Source: Symbiobacterium terraclitae
GTDB taxonomy: Bacteria > Bacillota > Sulfobacillia > Symbiobacteriales > Symbiobacteriaceae
Length of the DNA stretch: 64,000 nucleotides
NCBI RefSeq assembly: GCF_017874315.1
Contig: NZ_JAGGLG010000014.1
Location: 37,806 to 101,805, forward strand
Direction of reading: 5' to 3'
Below, piece after piece: positions 16,894 to 25,852 of this stretch. Below the pieces are notes generated by a model that was not told the origin of the DNA, ran no database searches, and worked only from the letters and a program-made list of their open reading frames with translations. The translations under genes and the position numbers were made by a program. Within the stretch, counting starts at the first letter, position 1. Every line of letters begins with the position of its first letter.

Positions 16894-19482
16894 ATGCGGA
16901 GAACGCTGCGGTGGGCGCTCCGGCGCACGGGACTGCCGCTGCACGGGAGTCCGCCGCTGCGCCGGGTACTGGCCGCAGGCCTCGTCCTGCTCATCTTCAT
17001 CCTCGCCGGCTGCACCTCCAGCCCCGGCCCGGCCCCCGGCCCCGTCCCGGAGCGAGTCGACATCGATCCCCCGTGGGGCCCCGAGGCGGTGGAGCGACCG
17101 ATGCGCAGCGGCCTGATCAACCTGACCCACCTGAACAGCCTGGTCGAGCCCATGGAGGTGGAGGGGCGGGAGCTCTCCCTGGTCCACATCTACGCCGAGG
17201 CCCCCAGCTACGGCTGGGTGGACGCCAGCGACGAGGGCATCGCCTGCGTGGACGACGTGGCCCGCGCGGTCATCGTCTACCTCAACTACTACCGCGACAC
17301 CGAAGACCCCGCCGCCCTGGCGCAGGCCCGCCGTCTGCTCAACTTCGTCCTGTACATGCAGGCCGAGGACGGCGAGTACTACAACTTCGTCACCGACAAC
17401 CGGGGGACCATCAACCGGACGGGCCAGACCTCCTACAAGGCCTGGTCCTGGTGGGCCGCCCGCGGGCAGTGGGCCCTGGCTGAGGGCTACGCCCTCTTCC
17501 GGGAGCTGGACCCCGAATACGCCGCCCAGCTGCGGGAGGCCTACCTCCGGGGCGAGGAGGCCCTGAAGGCGAGCCTCACCGGCTACGGCCGGTGGGATGA
17601 GCTGCACGGCGCCCGGGTGCCGGCCTGGCTCCTGGGCGGCGGCTCCGACCTCACGGCGCTGGCGCTCTACGGCCTGGCCGCCTGGTACGAGGCGGAGCCC
17701 AACGACCAGACCCGGGCGCTGATGGAGCAGCTGGGCGAGGCGGTGGCCGCCTACCAGCTGGGCTCCTTCGCCGAGTACCCCTTCGGGGCCCAGCCCTCCA
17801 ACGCCGCTTCCACCGCCCTCTGGCACGCCTGGGGCAGCCACCAGGTGATGGCCCTGGCCCGGGCCGGACGGCTGCTGGGGCGGGGCGACTTCATCGCCGC
17901 CGCCCGCCAGGCCGCTGACTCCTTCTTCACCTACCTGCTGGTGACGGACCTGGTCAACGAGGCGGCGGTGAGCTTCCGGCGGCAGGGGCAGATCGCCTAC
18001 GGCGCCTCAATGCTGGTCCACGGGTTCGACGAGCTCTACCGGGCCACCGGCCGGGCGGAGTACGCCCGCTACGCGGGGCTGGCCGGCTCCTGGTTCTTCG
18101 GCAACAACATCGCCGGCGTGGCCATGTACGACCCCGGGACGGGGCGCGGGTACGACGGGATCAACGGCGCCAACCCGTTCATGGTGAACCGGAACGCCGG
18201 GGCTGAGTCCACCGTCGAGGCGCTGCTCTCGCTCCAGCGCATCGTCCGGGAGCCCGAGGCGGCCCGGTACCTGGAGTACCGGGAGGTCGGCCGCTCCTAC
18301 GCCGCGGTGGTGGAGGTGGAGAGCGGCCAGCCGGTCTCCGGTTCCCCCGAGTACGGTCGGCGCGACTGGACCGGCGAGGCCACCTTCTCGGGCGGCCGCT
18401 ACTACGCCCTGGCCCCCGGCGACGCGGTGGAGCTGGAGCTCCCCGTGGCGGAGGCCGGGGAGTACCACCTCTACCTGGCCCACGAGCGCCAGGCCGCCCC
18501 CAAGGACGCCGGCGCCAACACTGTGCACGCCGTCCGGGCCCCGGGCCCGGTGCACATCGACGGCATCCTGGATGACGCCGAGTGGGCGGGGGCCCCGGCG
18601 CACGCCGTGGAGCGGCAGGAGCAGCTGCTGCGGGGCCGCTCCACCTGGCCCGGCGCGGAGGCCGACTCGTTCCGCTTCCGCCTCATGTGGGACGACGAGA
18701 ACCTCTACATCGGCGCGGAGGTGCGCGACCCCGAGCACTGGCAGCAGAGCGTCGGCCCCGGCGTCTGGCAGGGGGATGCCCTCTGGGTCTACCTGGACAC
18801 CGCCGGCGGCGGCAGCCGGGTGGACGTGAAGCTCACCTTCGCCCAGACCCCGCAGGGCCCCCAGGTGTGGGACTGGCGGGGCGGCGGCTTCCTCCCCGGC
18901 GCCCGCCTGGCGTTCCGGCAGCTGGACGGCGGCTACGTCTACGAGGCCGCCCTGCCGCTGGCCGCCCTGGGTCGGCTGGACGCACTGCCAGACCGGGCCG
19001 TACAGGCGGCCACGGGAGCTGTCTGGGTGGCGGGCATCGACGTGGGCCGCGGCGCCACCGGCGGCGGCTTCATGTGCTGGACCGGCCTCGACCCGGACGC
19101 GGCGGAGAACCACGCCCCGCTGGCCTTCGTCGCAGAGCCGCCCGCGCGGCAGGACGTGGTGGCCCCGGCCTCCCAGGGCCCGGCCGATGTGGCCGTGACG
19201 GTGGAGGTGGGGGAGCACGCTCCGCTGGTGCTGCACGAGGCCGTGAGCCCCGACCGCGACTACCTCTGGCTCGACCGCCTGACGGGGCTGCCGCTGCGCC
19301 TGGAGCCCGGCGTCTACCGGGTGCGCATCACGGGCAGCGGCGCCGATCCGGCGAGGCGCTCCGTGGTGGATGCGCTGTGGCTCGTGCCCAGCCGGCAGCG
19401 GAAGGTGCTGGCCGGCCCCGACGGGCGGCAGCTGGAGCTGATCCGCCACTGGAACGCCGGGTTCACGGAGTGGAAGGAGTGA
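16894..19482 (+). CDS. Large lipoprotein: alpha/alpha-barrel-like N-part and CBM9-like C-part
   Basis: 862 residues from ATG 16894 (GGGGGGAGG eight bases upstream; an upstream GTG overlaps that site). Signal peptide with lipobox LIFILAGC, then a Pro-rich tether. Residues ~60-450 contain helix-rich repeats with aromatic/acidic motifs (EGIACVDDVARAVIVYL, TSYKAWSWWAARGQWAL) as in six-hairpin alpha/alpha glycosidases, though I cannot assign a GH family. Residues ~550-720 (DGILDDAEWAGAP, LMWDDENLYIGAEVRD, DALWVYLDT) look like a family 9 carbohydrate-binding module. It is probably a surface enzyme or glycan-binding protein feeding the ABC transporter. Downstream genes encode cytoplasmic GH130 enzymes, which points to mannose-containing substrates. 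Confidence 0.75.
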   Translation: MRRTLRWALRRTGLPLHGSPPLRRVLAAGLVLLIFILAGCTSSPGPAPGPVPERVDIDPPWGPEAVERPMRSGLINLTHLNSLVEPMEVEGRELSLVHIYAEAPSYGWVDASDEGIACVDDVARAVIVYLNYYRDTEDPAALAQARRLLNFVLYMQAEDGEYYNFVTDNRGTINRTGQTSYKAWSWWAARGQWALAEGYALFRELDPEYAAQLREAYLRGEEALKASLTGYGRWDELHGARVPAWLLGGGSDLTALALYGLAAWYEAEPNDQTRALMEQLGEAVAAYQLGSFAEYPFGAQPSNAASTALWHAWGSHQVMALARAGRLLGRGDFIAAARQAADSFFTYLLVTDLVNEAAVSFRRQGQIAYGASMLVHGFDELYRATGRAEYARYAGLAGSWFFGNNIAGVAMYDPGTGRGYDGINGANPFMVNRNAGAESTVEALLSLQRIVREPEAARYLEYREVGRSYAAVVEVESGQPVSGSPEYGRRDWTGEATFSGGRYYALAPGDAVELELPVAEAGEYHLYLAHERQAAPKDAGANTVHAVRAPGPVHIDGILDDAEWAGAPAHAVERQEQLLRGRSTWPGAEADSFRFRLMWDDENLYIGAEVRDPEHWQQSVGPGVWQGDALWVYLDTAGGGSRVDVKLTFAQTPQGPQVWDWRGGGFLPGARLAFRQLDGGYVYEAALPLAALGRLDALPDRAVQAATGAVWVAGIDVGRGATGGGFMCWTGLDPDAAENHAPLAFVAEPPARQDVVAPASQGPADVAVTVEVGEHAPLVLHEAVSPDRDYLWLDRLTGLPLRLEPGVYRVRITGSGADPARRSVVDALWLVPSRQRKVLAGPDGRQLELIRHWNAGFTEWKE

Positions 19483-19491
19483 CCGGATACG

Positions 19492-20658
19492 TTGTTCGAA
19501 CCAGTGCGTCTCGGCATCTCCGGCCTCGGCGGCTTCGGCCGGTTCGCCCTGGACGCCCTCGCCCGCACCCCTGAGGTCCGGGTGGTGGCCGTCCACGACG
19601 TCGACGGGGAGCGCGCCGTCCGGATCGGCGGCGCCGCGGGCGCGGCGGTCTGCTCCACCTACGCGGAACTGGTGACGCACCCGGAGGTGGAGGTGGTCTA
19701 CCTGGCCACGCCGCCGTCCGCCCACGGCCCCCAGGCGCTGGAGGCCCTGCGGAACGGGCGCCACGTCTTCGTGGAGAAGCCGCTGGCCACGTCCCCGGAC
19801 GAGGCCGACGCCATCGCACGCCTCGCGGCCCAGGCGGGGCGCAAGGTCGGCATCAACTACGTGCTCCGCTTCAACCCCATCTACCGGCTGGCCCGGCGCA
19901 TCGCAGCAAGCGGGCTGCTGGGGTCCCTGCGCCACATGAGCCTGGAGAACGACGCCGCCGACGAGAACCTGCCTCCGGGCCACTGGTTCTGGGACCCGGC
20001 GGTGAGCGGCGGCATCTGGGTGGAGCACGGCGTCCACTTCTTCGACATCGCCGCACACCTGGCCGGCGCCCGGGGCGAGATCCAGTACAGCCAGGCCTGG
20101 CGGCGGGCCCCCGAGGGCCCCGTCGACCGGGTGGTGGCGGTGGCCCGCTTCGGCGACGTCCCCGCCACCTTCTACCACGCCTTCGACAAGCCCGGCCGCA
20201 TCGAACGGACCACGTTCCGGCTGGCGCACGACGTGGGCTACATTGACGTCCTCGGCTGGATGCCGGTGGCGCTGGAAGCCGAGGCGATCCTGGACGAGGC
20301 CGGCCTCTCGGCGCTCACCGCCCTGGTCTCCGGCGGCATCCTGGAGATGGGGGCCGGGCGGACGGCGCCCATCCGGGCCGCCCTGGACCTGGTCCAGGGC
20401 TACCCGGGCCAGGAGCGGCGGACCCGCGGCCGGTGGGCGGACCGGGAGGTCAGCCACCGGGTGAGGCTCACCGTCGAGTGCCCCGAGGGCAAGATGGCGG
20501 TCTACGCCCGGACGATCCAGGCCGGCGTCGCCGACTTCGCCCGGGGCGTGCGGGACCCGTCCTACCGGCCCGAGGTGACCCTGGCGGACGCGGCGGCCTC
20601 CCTCGGCCTGGCCGTGGCCGCCGCCGGCGGGGCGGTCTGCGCACCGACCGGCCCCTGA
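19492..20658 (+). CDS. Gfo/Idh/MocA-family NAD(P)-dependent oxidoreductase
   Basis: 388 residues from TTG 19492 (AAGGAG 12 bases upstream; GTG 19504 is an alternative). The N-terminal Rossmann motif is GISGLGGFGRFALDAL, followed by the family's VYLATPPSAHGPQALEALRNG and HVFVEKPLA with the conserved E-K-P. Members oxidise or reduce sugars, inositols and their derivatives in the cytoplasm. Here it probably processes a monosaccharide released by the neighbouring enzymes. The exact substrate cannot be read from sequence. Confidence 0.85.
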   Translation: MFEPVRLGISGLGGFGRFALDALARTPEVRVVAVHDVDGERAVRIGGAAGAAVCSTYAELVTHPEVEVVYLATPPSAHGPQALEALRNGRHVFVEKPLATSPDEADAIARLAAQAGRKVGINYVLRFNPIYRLARRIAASGLLGSLRHMSLENDAADENLPPGHWFWDPAVSGGIWVEHGVHFFDIAAHLAGARGEIQYSQAWRRAPEGPVDRVVAVARFGDVPATFYHAFDKPGRIERTTFRLAHDVGYIDVLGWMPVALEAEAILDEAGLSALTALVSGGILEMGAGRTAPIRAALDLVQGYPGQERRTRGRWADREVSHRVRLTVECPEGKMAVYARTIQAGVADFARGVRDPSYRPEVTLADAAASLGLAVAAAGGAVCAPTGP

Positions 20659-20707
20659 TCCCGCCGCGCCGCATCCCGTACTCAACAGCAAGAAGGGGGC
20701 CCCGATT

Positions 20708-21634
20708 GTGCTGAAGCTCAAGCGCCTGTCGCAGCAGCCCATCCTCACACCGATCCGGGCGCACGCCTGGGAGCGGGAGGCCGTGTTCAACGCGGGCGCG
20801 CTCTACGAGAACGGGCTGTTCTACCTGTTCTACCGGGCGGCCGACAACCGCTTCCGCCTGGACCGCCCCGAACCGCGGCCGGAGGAGAAGTTCGTCTCCT
20901 CCATCGGCCTGGCGGTGTCGCGCGACGGCGTCAACTTCTCCCGGTTCGACCGGCCCGTCTTCACGCCCGCCACCGAGCAGGAGGCCTGGGGGGTGGAGGA
21001 CCCGCGCATCACGCGCATCGGCGACACCTACTACATGCTCTACACGGCCTTCGGCGGCCGGGACTGGTATGACTACCGCCCGGCGATCGCCTGGTCGCAG
21101 AACCTCATCGACTGGCAGGGGCGGGAGATCCTGCTGGACGAGCCGAACAAGGACGTGGCCCTCTTCCCGGAGAAGGTGGGCGGGCGCTACGTGCTCCTGC
21201 ACCGGCGCGAGCCCCACATCTGGATCGCCTTCTCCGAGGACCTGCGGCACTGGACCGACCACCAGGTGCTGATGGAGGCGCTGCCCGGCGGCTGGGAGGC
21301 GAAGAAGATCGGGGCCGCCGGCCCGCCCCACCGGACCGAGGCCGGGTGGGTGCTCTTCTACCACGCGGTGGACGCCGACCACGTCTACCGGCTGGGCGTG
21401 GCCCTGCTGGACCTGGAGGATCCCACCCGGGTCCTGGCCCGCTACCCGCACCCGATCCTCGAGCCCGAGACCGACTGGGAGCGGTACGGGCTGGTGCCCA
21501 ACGTGGTCTTCTCGTGCGGCTCCGTGGAGAAGGACGGCGCGTACTACGTCTACTACGGCGCCGGCGACTGCTGCATGGGCGTGGCGGCCGTGGACCGGTC
21601 CGCGCTGCTCTGGCACCTCACGCAATCGAAGTAG
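20708..21634 (+). CDS. GH130-type beta-mannoside phosphorylase/hydrolase (first copy)
   Basis: 308 residues, GTG start with AAGGGGG upstream. A five-bladed beta-propeller pattern is visible, with the GH130 signatures VEDPRI (the catalytic Asp of the family lies here, ~residue 98), LFPEKVGGRY, HRREPHIWIAFSEDL and PNVVFSCG. GH130 enzymes phosphorolyse or hydrolyse beta-mannosidic linkages (1,4 or 1,2) in the cytoplasm, giving mannose 1-phosphate in the phosphorylase case. Subfamily cannot be set from sequence reading alone. The paralogue next door shares its architecture. Confidence 0.87.
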   Translation: MLKLKRLSQQPILTPIRAHAWEREAVFNAGALYENGLFYLFYRAADNRFRLDRPEPRPEEKFVSSIGLAVSRDGVNFSRFDRPVFTPATEQEAWGVEDPRITRIGDTYYMLYTAFGGRDWYDYRPAIAWSQNLIDWQGREILLDEPNKDVALFPEKVGGRYVLLHRREPHIWIAFSEDLRHWTDHQVLMEALPGGWEAKKIGAAGPPHRTEAGWVLFYHAVDADHVYRLGVALLDLEDPTRVLARYPHPILEPETDWERYGLVPNVVFSCGSVEKDGAYYVYYGAGDCCMGVAAVDRSALLWHLTQSK

Positions 21635-21724
21635 GGGCGCCGGCATGCCGGCGGCCACGGCAGCACGTCCCCGCACCGCCCCGTCTCTCGCACCTGCCCA
21701 TCCCCATCAGGAGGCCGACGACGC

Positions 21725-22621
21725 ATGATCAAGCTGGAGCGACTCTCTGACCGGCCGATCCTGGAGCCCAACCCCGCCCACGAATGGGAGCGGGCGGCGG
21801 TCTTCAACACGGCCGCCATCTACGACAACGGGCTCTTCCACCTGCTCTACCGGGCCACGGACATCGGCTGCCACGCCCGCTACGGCCGCTACATGAACAG
21901 CATCGGCTACGCCGTCTCCTCCGACGGCGTCCACTTCAGCCGCCTCGACCGGCCGGTGATGGCCCCGGGCGAGCACATCCAGGAGCTGCGGGGGCCGGAG
22001 GACGGCCGGCTGGTGAAGATCGGCGACACCTACCACCTGACCTACACCGGCTTCTCCGACCGGTTCGAGGGCGACTACCGCATCTGCCGCGCCACGTCAA
22101 AGAACCTGATCACCTGGGAGCGGCACGGCGTGGTGCTGGATGAGCCCAACAAGAACGCCTCGCTCTTCCCCGAGAAGGTGGGCGGGCGCTACTGCCTGCT
22201 CCACCGCCGGTACCCGGACATCTGGATCGCCTTCTCCGACGACCTCGTCACCTGGACCGACCACCGGAAGGTCCTCTCACCCATCCCGGGCACCTGGCAG
22301 GACGCCCGGGTGGGCATCGCCGGCCCGCCCATCAGGACCCGGCAGGGGTGGGTGCTGATCTACCACGCCGCCCGGAAGGCCGACAACTCCTACCGGCTGG
22401 GCATCGCCCTGCTGGACGCCGCCGACCCCTCGGTGGTGCTGGCCCGCCAGGCCGAGCCGATCATCGAGCCGGAGCTGGAGTGGGAGCGGGTGGGCTTCGT
22501 ACCCAACGTGATCTTCTCCAACGGCCACGCCCTGCGGGGCGACGACCTCTACGTGTACTACGGCGGCGCCGACACCGTGATCGGCGTGGCGGCCGTGCGG
22601 TACTCGGACCTGCGGTTCTGA
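21725..22621 (+). CDS. GH130-type beta-mannoside phosphorylase/hydrolase (second copy)
   Basis: 298 residues, ATG with GGAGG ten bases upstream. It shares LERLSDRPILEPN, the propeller repeats, RGPEDGRL at the catalytic Asp position, LFPEKVGGRY, HRRYPDIWIAFSDDL and PNVIFSNG with the upstream paralogue. It keeps ED-G-R where the first copy has ED-P-R, which hints at different linkage or phosphate use. It is the last gene of the operon and is followed by a bidirectional-looking hairpin. Confidence 0.87.
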   Translation: MIKLERLSDRPILEPNPAHEWERAAVFNTAAIYDNGLFHLLYRATDIGCHARYGRYMNSIGYAVSSDGVHFSRLDRPVMAPGEHIQELRGPEDGRLVKIGDTYHLTYTGFSDRFEGDYRICRATSKNLITWERHGVVLDEPNKNASLFPEKVGGRYCLLHRRYPDIWIAFSDDLVTWTDHRKVLSPIPGTWQDARVGIAGPPIRTRQGWVLIYHAARKADNSYRLGIALLDAADPSVVLARQAEPIIEPELEWERVGFVPNVIFSNGHALRGDDLYVYYGGADTVIGVAAVRYSDLRF

Positions 22622-22652
22622 CGCTTCCTGCCATCCCCCTGTGCATCGCGCG

Positions 22653-22686
22653 AGGGCACCGGCCTGCGGCTGCAGGCAGGTGCCCT
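22653..22686. terminator. Stem-loop between convergent operons
   Basis: AGGGCACC (22653-22660) pairs with GGTGCCCT (22679-22686), with an inner CCTGC/GCAGG stem. It lies between the convergent GH130 gene and the copper gene and could terminate in both directions. Confidence 0.6.
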
Positions 22687-22753
22687 TATCCAGCAGAGGA
22701 CATCTGCGAACGGTTGGTCATCGCCCGGGCCAGGGGGCGCGGCTGAAACGCAC

Positions 22754-24352
22754 CTAGGGCACGCTCACCACGAACGTGTACCGGACCTCCTGCCCGGCCC
22801 GGGTGAGGACCACGACCTCGACCTCCCAGTCGCCGGGCATCCCGAAGATGATGGGGTCGGCCACGTAGACGCCCGGCTCCGTCTCCCTGGCCTCGACGGA
22901 GTGCAGGCCGATGTCGTGATCCCGCTCCCGGACCCGCAGGCCCACGCTCGCCCCGGAGATGGGCGTGCCGTCGTGCTCGGCGACCTCGACCGTGGGCGTG
23001 TTCATCCCAATGCGGGCAGGTGTGATCTTCAGCCGCAGCGCCAGGGGCTGCAGGTGCACCAGCGAGGAGAAGGGGCCGGACCGGGCACGGATCTCGGCCC
23101 TGGCCGGCGGCATGCTGGTGAGGAAGCCGGTGGCCGCCACGATGGCGACCAGCAGCGCCAGCTCCGCCCAGACCGCCCGGCCGAACCGGCCGTGTCCCCG
23201 GCGCACCATGTTGAGCGCCCCCAGGGCGAGGACCGGCACCAGCAGGGCCAGCTTGGTGGCCAGCGTTCTGCCGTAGGTGGTGGTCGTGACGGCCTCGGGG
23301 CCCGGCACGTGCAGCAGGGCGCCGTAGGCTCCGGTGCCCGCCAGCAGCAGGACGGCGGCGGCGGCGACCGGCGTGAACCGGCGGATGACCGGGTCGAGGA
23401 GCGCCCGCCGCTCCGCTGGGCCGAGCGACGGCAGCGTCAGGGCGAACCCGGCGAGACCGCCCGCCCAGGCCGCCGCGGCGAGCAGATGGACGAAATCGGC
23501 CGCCACGGGAAGCCACTGCCGCGTGGCCATGGCGTGGCTCTGCAGGCTGAGGGTGAGCAGCAGGCCGGCGCCGGGCAGCAGGGCGAGCGCCCGGGTCAGG
23601 GGGCCGCCGAGCCGCCCGGCGTAGGTCAGGATGCTCCCGGCGAGCAGGCCCAGGGCCGAGCGCACCAGCCAGAGCTGCCCCGTGCGGGTGCCGGTGGCTG
23701 CGTTGAGCAGCAGTCCGGCCGAGAGCGGCTCGCCGGAGGCCTGCACGGCGTACAGGCCCAGTTCGCCGAGGCCCGAGAGGATCAGGAGGCTGCTCAGCAC
23801 GTCGCCCACCAGCCGCAGCGACCCGGGCAGTCGCCGCACGCCGGCCACCGGCGTCCAGACCAGCAGGAGGAATGCCGGCAGGCCGGCCAGGAGGAGCGAG
23901 AGCCACTGCGTCAGGCCGTGGAGCAGGCCGGCCGGAAGCGAGACGCCCGGTGCGCCTGCGCCGCCGGCTGCCTCCGCCGGGGGCGGCGCCGTGCCCACGG
24001 AGAAGGCCAGCGTCCCCTGGACCACGTGGCCGTCCAGCGAGGTCACGCGGTAGCTGATCGTATACAGCCCCTCGCCGAGCGGTCTCAGTCCCGCCACGAG
24101 CCTCGTCGGGTCCTGCGGATCCACGCGCCCGTCGCCGGCGTCCACGCGGACGCCGGCGCTGTCGCGCACCTGGATGGCCGTGAACGCCGCGGTGACCGGC
24201 TCGCTGAACCGGACCTCCACCGCCGTGGGGGGCTCGCGCAGCACCGCCCCGTTGGGGGGGCCGCTGCCCACCAGCTCGGCGTGCGCCCCGGCCCGGCCCG
24301 GCGTCACGATGAGGGCGGCCACCGCGGCCAGGATCAGCACCAGGCGCTTCAC
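22754..24352 (-). CDS. CopC-CopD fusion, copper uptake/resistance protein
   Basis: 532 residues from GTG 24352 (GGAGG and GGGAG upstream). Signal peptide ends near GRAGAHAELVGSGPP, the start of a CopC-type copper-binding domain with N-terminal His (residues ~25-125, VEVRFSEPVTAAF). Residues ~145-410 contain about eight membrane segments of the CopD type (pfam family of copper resistance D). The C-terminal ~90 residues (IGMNTPTVEVAEHDG, GMPGDWEVEVVVL) form a YtkA-like beta domain. It lies ten bases after the YcnI-like gene, so the two form an operon. Typical role: capture of copper outside the cell and passage over the membrane. Confidence 0.88.
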   Translation of the reverse strand: MKRLVLILAAVAALIVTPGRAGAHAELVGSGPPNGAVLREPPTAVEVRFSEPVTAAFTAIQVRDSAGVRVDAGDGRVDPQDPTRLVAGLRPLGEGLYTISYRVTSLDGHVVQGTLAFSVGTAPPPAEAAGGAGAPGVSLPAGLLHGLTQWLSLLLAGLPAFLLLVWTPVAGVRRLPGSLRLVGDVLSSLLILSGLGELGLYAVQASGEPLSAGLLLNAATGTRTGQLWLVRSALGLLAGSILTYAGRLGGPLTRALALLPGAGLLLTLSLQSHAMATRQWLPVAADFVHLLAAAAWAGGLAGFALTLPSLGPAERRALLDPVIRRFTPVAAAAVLLLAGTGAYGALLHVPGPEAVTTTTYGRTLATKLALLVPVLALGALNMVRRGHGRFGRAVWAELALLVAIVAATGFLTSMPPARAEIRARSGPFSSLVHLQPLALRLKITPARIGMNTPTVEVAEHDGTPISGASVGLRVRERDHDIGLHSVEARETEPGVYVADPIIFGMPGDWEVEVVVLTRAGQEVRYTFVVSVP

Positions 24353-24362
24353 GGCGGGCTCC

Positions 24363-25022
24363 CTACCTCCTGCGGAGGGAGAGGACCAGGGCGGCTGCGC
24401 CCAGGACCAGCCCGCCGTAAGCGGCACCGGTGGTGAGCGGGCTGGCGGCCGCGGCGGGCGCCTGGGCGGCAGCGGGATCAGCGGCAGGAGCGGGAGCCGG
24501 AGCGGGCGCCGTGGGCGCAGGCGGCGCCTGCTCCTGGCCGTGGGCGTCTGTCACGGCCTCGCCGGCCCTCACCTCCATGAAGGAGGCGGGGGTGTTGGAG
24601 TCCGAGGCGCCCGCCCAGGCGACCACCTCGCCGCCCTCGTAGGTCTGGTAGACCCGCCAGGCGTACCGGCCGGGGGTGGCGTGGGTCTTGCCCTGGAACT
24701 CGAAGTCCTGGAACTCGCCGTCCAGGATCTTGCCGCCCGACCAGGTGATCGCGGTCACGGTCCTGCCGTCGGCGCCCCGGGTGAACTCATAGTTCCAGCC
24801 GGGCACCGGCTTGACCCGGGAGACGGCGAACCCCTCGGGCACCTCCACCCTGACCTCGACGGTGGGGACCTCCTTCTCGTTGGGCACCCGGAGCACGAAC
24901 ACCTCGTAGCTGCCGGCGGTCACGACCCTGGGCTGCACGGTGGCGTGGGCGCCGGCCAGCCCGGGCACGAAGAAGAGGGAGAGGGCCGCGACGATGCCCG
25001 CAGCAACAGCTTTCTTCAACAT
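24363..25022 (-). CDS. YcnI/DUF1775 copper-associated surface protein
   Basis: 219 residues, ATG at 25022 with GGGGG upstream. Signal peptide, then mature start HATVQPRVVTAGSYEVFVLRVPNE, where the first His is the copper ligand of YcnI proteins; later PGWNYEF and TWSGG blocks match DUF1775. An Ala/Pro-rich linker of about 35 residues leads to a C-terminal membrane segment (AAYGGLVLGAAALVLSL) and RRR anchor. It is the first gene of the copper operon with the CopC-CopD fusion. Confidence 0.9.
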   Translation of the reverse strand: MLKKAVAAGIVAALSLFFVPGLAGAHATVQPRVVTAGSYEVFVLRVPNEKEVPTVEVRVEVPEGFAVSRVKPVPGWNYEFTRGADGRTVTAITWSGGKILDGEFQDFEFQGKTHATPGRYAWRVYQTYEGGEVVAWAGASDSNTPASFMEVRAGEAVTDAHGQEQAPPAPTAPAPAPAPAADPAAAQAPAAAASPLTTGAAYGGLVLGAAALVLSLRRR

Positions 25023-25044
25023 ATAGATCCCCCTTGTTACCTAT

Positions 25045-25065
25045 CTGTGGTGTGAATTACCACAG
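25045..25065. promoter_or_regulatory. Perfect inverted repeat CTGTGGT-N7-ACCACAG upstream of the copper operon
   Basis: Arms at 25045-25051 and 25059-25065 are perfect and sit 23 bp upstream of the YcnI-like start, where a repressor site would overlap the promoter. The dyad and its place suggest a metal- or redox-responsive regulator. No regulator gene is adjacent. Confidence 0.55.
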
Positions 25066-25236
25066 TCTGGCCCGCGCGTCACTGGGGCGACGACCTGAGC
25101 CCGTTAGGTAGCATGCCCGATGTCGAAGGCCAGGCGCTCGGCGGCGACAGCGAGCACGGCGAATCGCCGAAGGCGGCCGCCGCCTGCCGCGGTGCTCCGG
25201 CGCGCACACCGCCGGGCACCGCAGTGCAGCAGAACA

Positions 25237-25272
25237 CCACGACCACCAGCCCCAGCGGAGTGGTGGTCGTGG
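25237..25272. other. Perfect 12-bp hairpin in the copper/KorB gap
   Basis: CCACGACCACCA (25237-25248) pairs with TGGTGGTCGTGG (25261-25272) around a 12-nt loop. No T run follows on either strand. The surrounding 25080-25290 stretch shows no convincing gene. Confidence 0.45.
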
Positions 25273-25289
25273 CGTTCTATGCTGAACCT

Positions 25290-25432
25290 GGAGCCCGGCG
25301 GCGAACCCCCGAAAGGAGGGGCAGTATGGTCAAGCAGTACGCGAGCCGAATTCCGGTTGGCTGCCGCCACGTCTGTAAGGGGAATCGACGGCCGGGCTCC
25401 CGGGCACCGCGGGGTGCCTGGTTCCATTATTG
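25290..25432 (+). repeat. Structured element, copy A (deleted form)
   Basis: It starts GGAGCCCGGC (25290-25299) and the complementary GCCGGGCTCC lies at 25391-25400. After the first arm a CCCCCGAAAGGAGGGG hairpin carries a Shine-Dalgarno sequence just before ATG 25326. The element ends with a GGGCACC/GGTGCC hairpin and TTCCATTATTGCC. Compared with copy B the inner part is deleted. The ATG frame does not encode anything recognisable. Confidence 0.6.
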
Positions 25433-25600
25433 CCCAGACCAGCTTTCGTCAAACCGGACCGGAGCCGACTATCAACCTTCATGATCGGCATAGTGCGCAC
25501 AGAGCTGCAGTGCTCATACGGGAGGTCCGTGCAACAGAAAACCATGGCCACCGACCTAGGGAAAGCAGGATATGGGTACAGTGGAACAGAATAACAATTC

Positions 25601-25832
25601 GGAGCCCGGCGGCGAGCCCCCGAAAGGAGGGGGCAATATGGTGAGTCTCACCATAACAGGGCGACACGATAGCCGTCGCCTTGCTCGTGCTGATCGTGCT
25701 CAGCACGGTTGCTTCAGCCGCTAAAGACAAGCGGTAGGCTATGCGATTTCTTGCTGGCTGCCGCCAAGTCTTGAACGGGGACGCGACAGCCGGGCTCCCG
25801 GGCACCGCAAGGTGCCCGCTTCCATTATTGCC
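25601..25832 (+). repeat. Structured element, copy B (longest form, with broken small ORF)
   Basis: End arms GGAGCCCGGC (25601-25610) and GCCGGGCTCC (25789-25798); the SD-bearing CCCCCGAAAGGAGGGGG hairpin precedes ATG 25638. The frame ending at TAG 25737 encodes IAVALLVLIVLSTVASAA followed by KDKR, a membrane-peptide-like segment, but ATG and TAG are 100 nt apart, so one base is gained or lost between them. A GGGCACC/GGTGCCC hairpin and TTCCATTATTGCC close the element. Confidence 0.6.
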
Positions 25833-25852
25833 TAGACTAGAAATCGCTAGTC

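Noticed and set aside
18007..20790. 927-codon minus-strand open frame
   Set aside because: Antisense to the lipoprotein and Gfo/Idh/MocA genes, no ribosome binding site or domain; a GC artefact.
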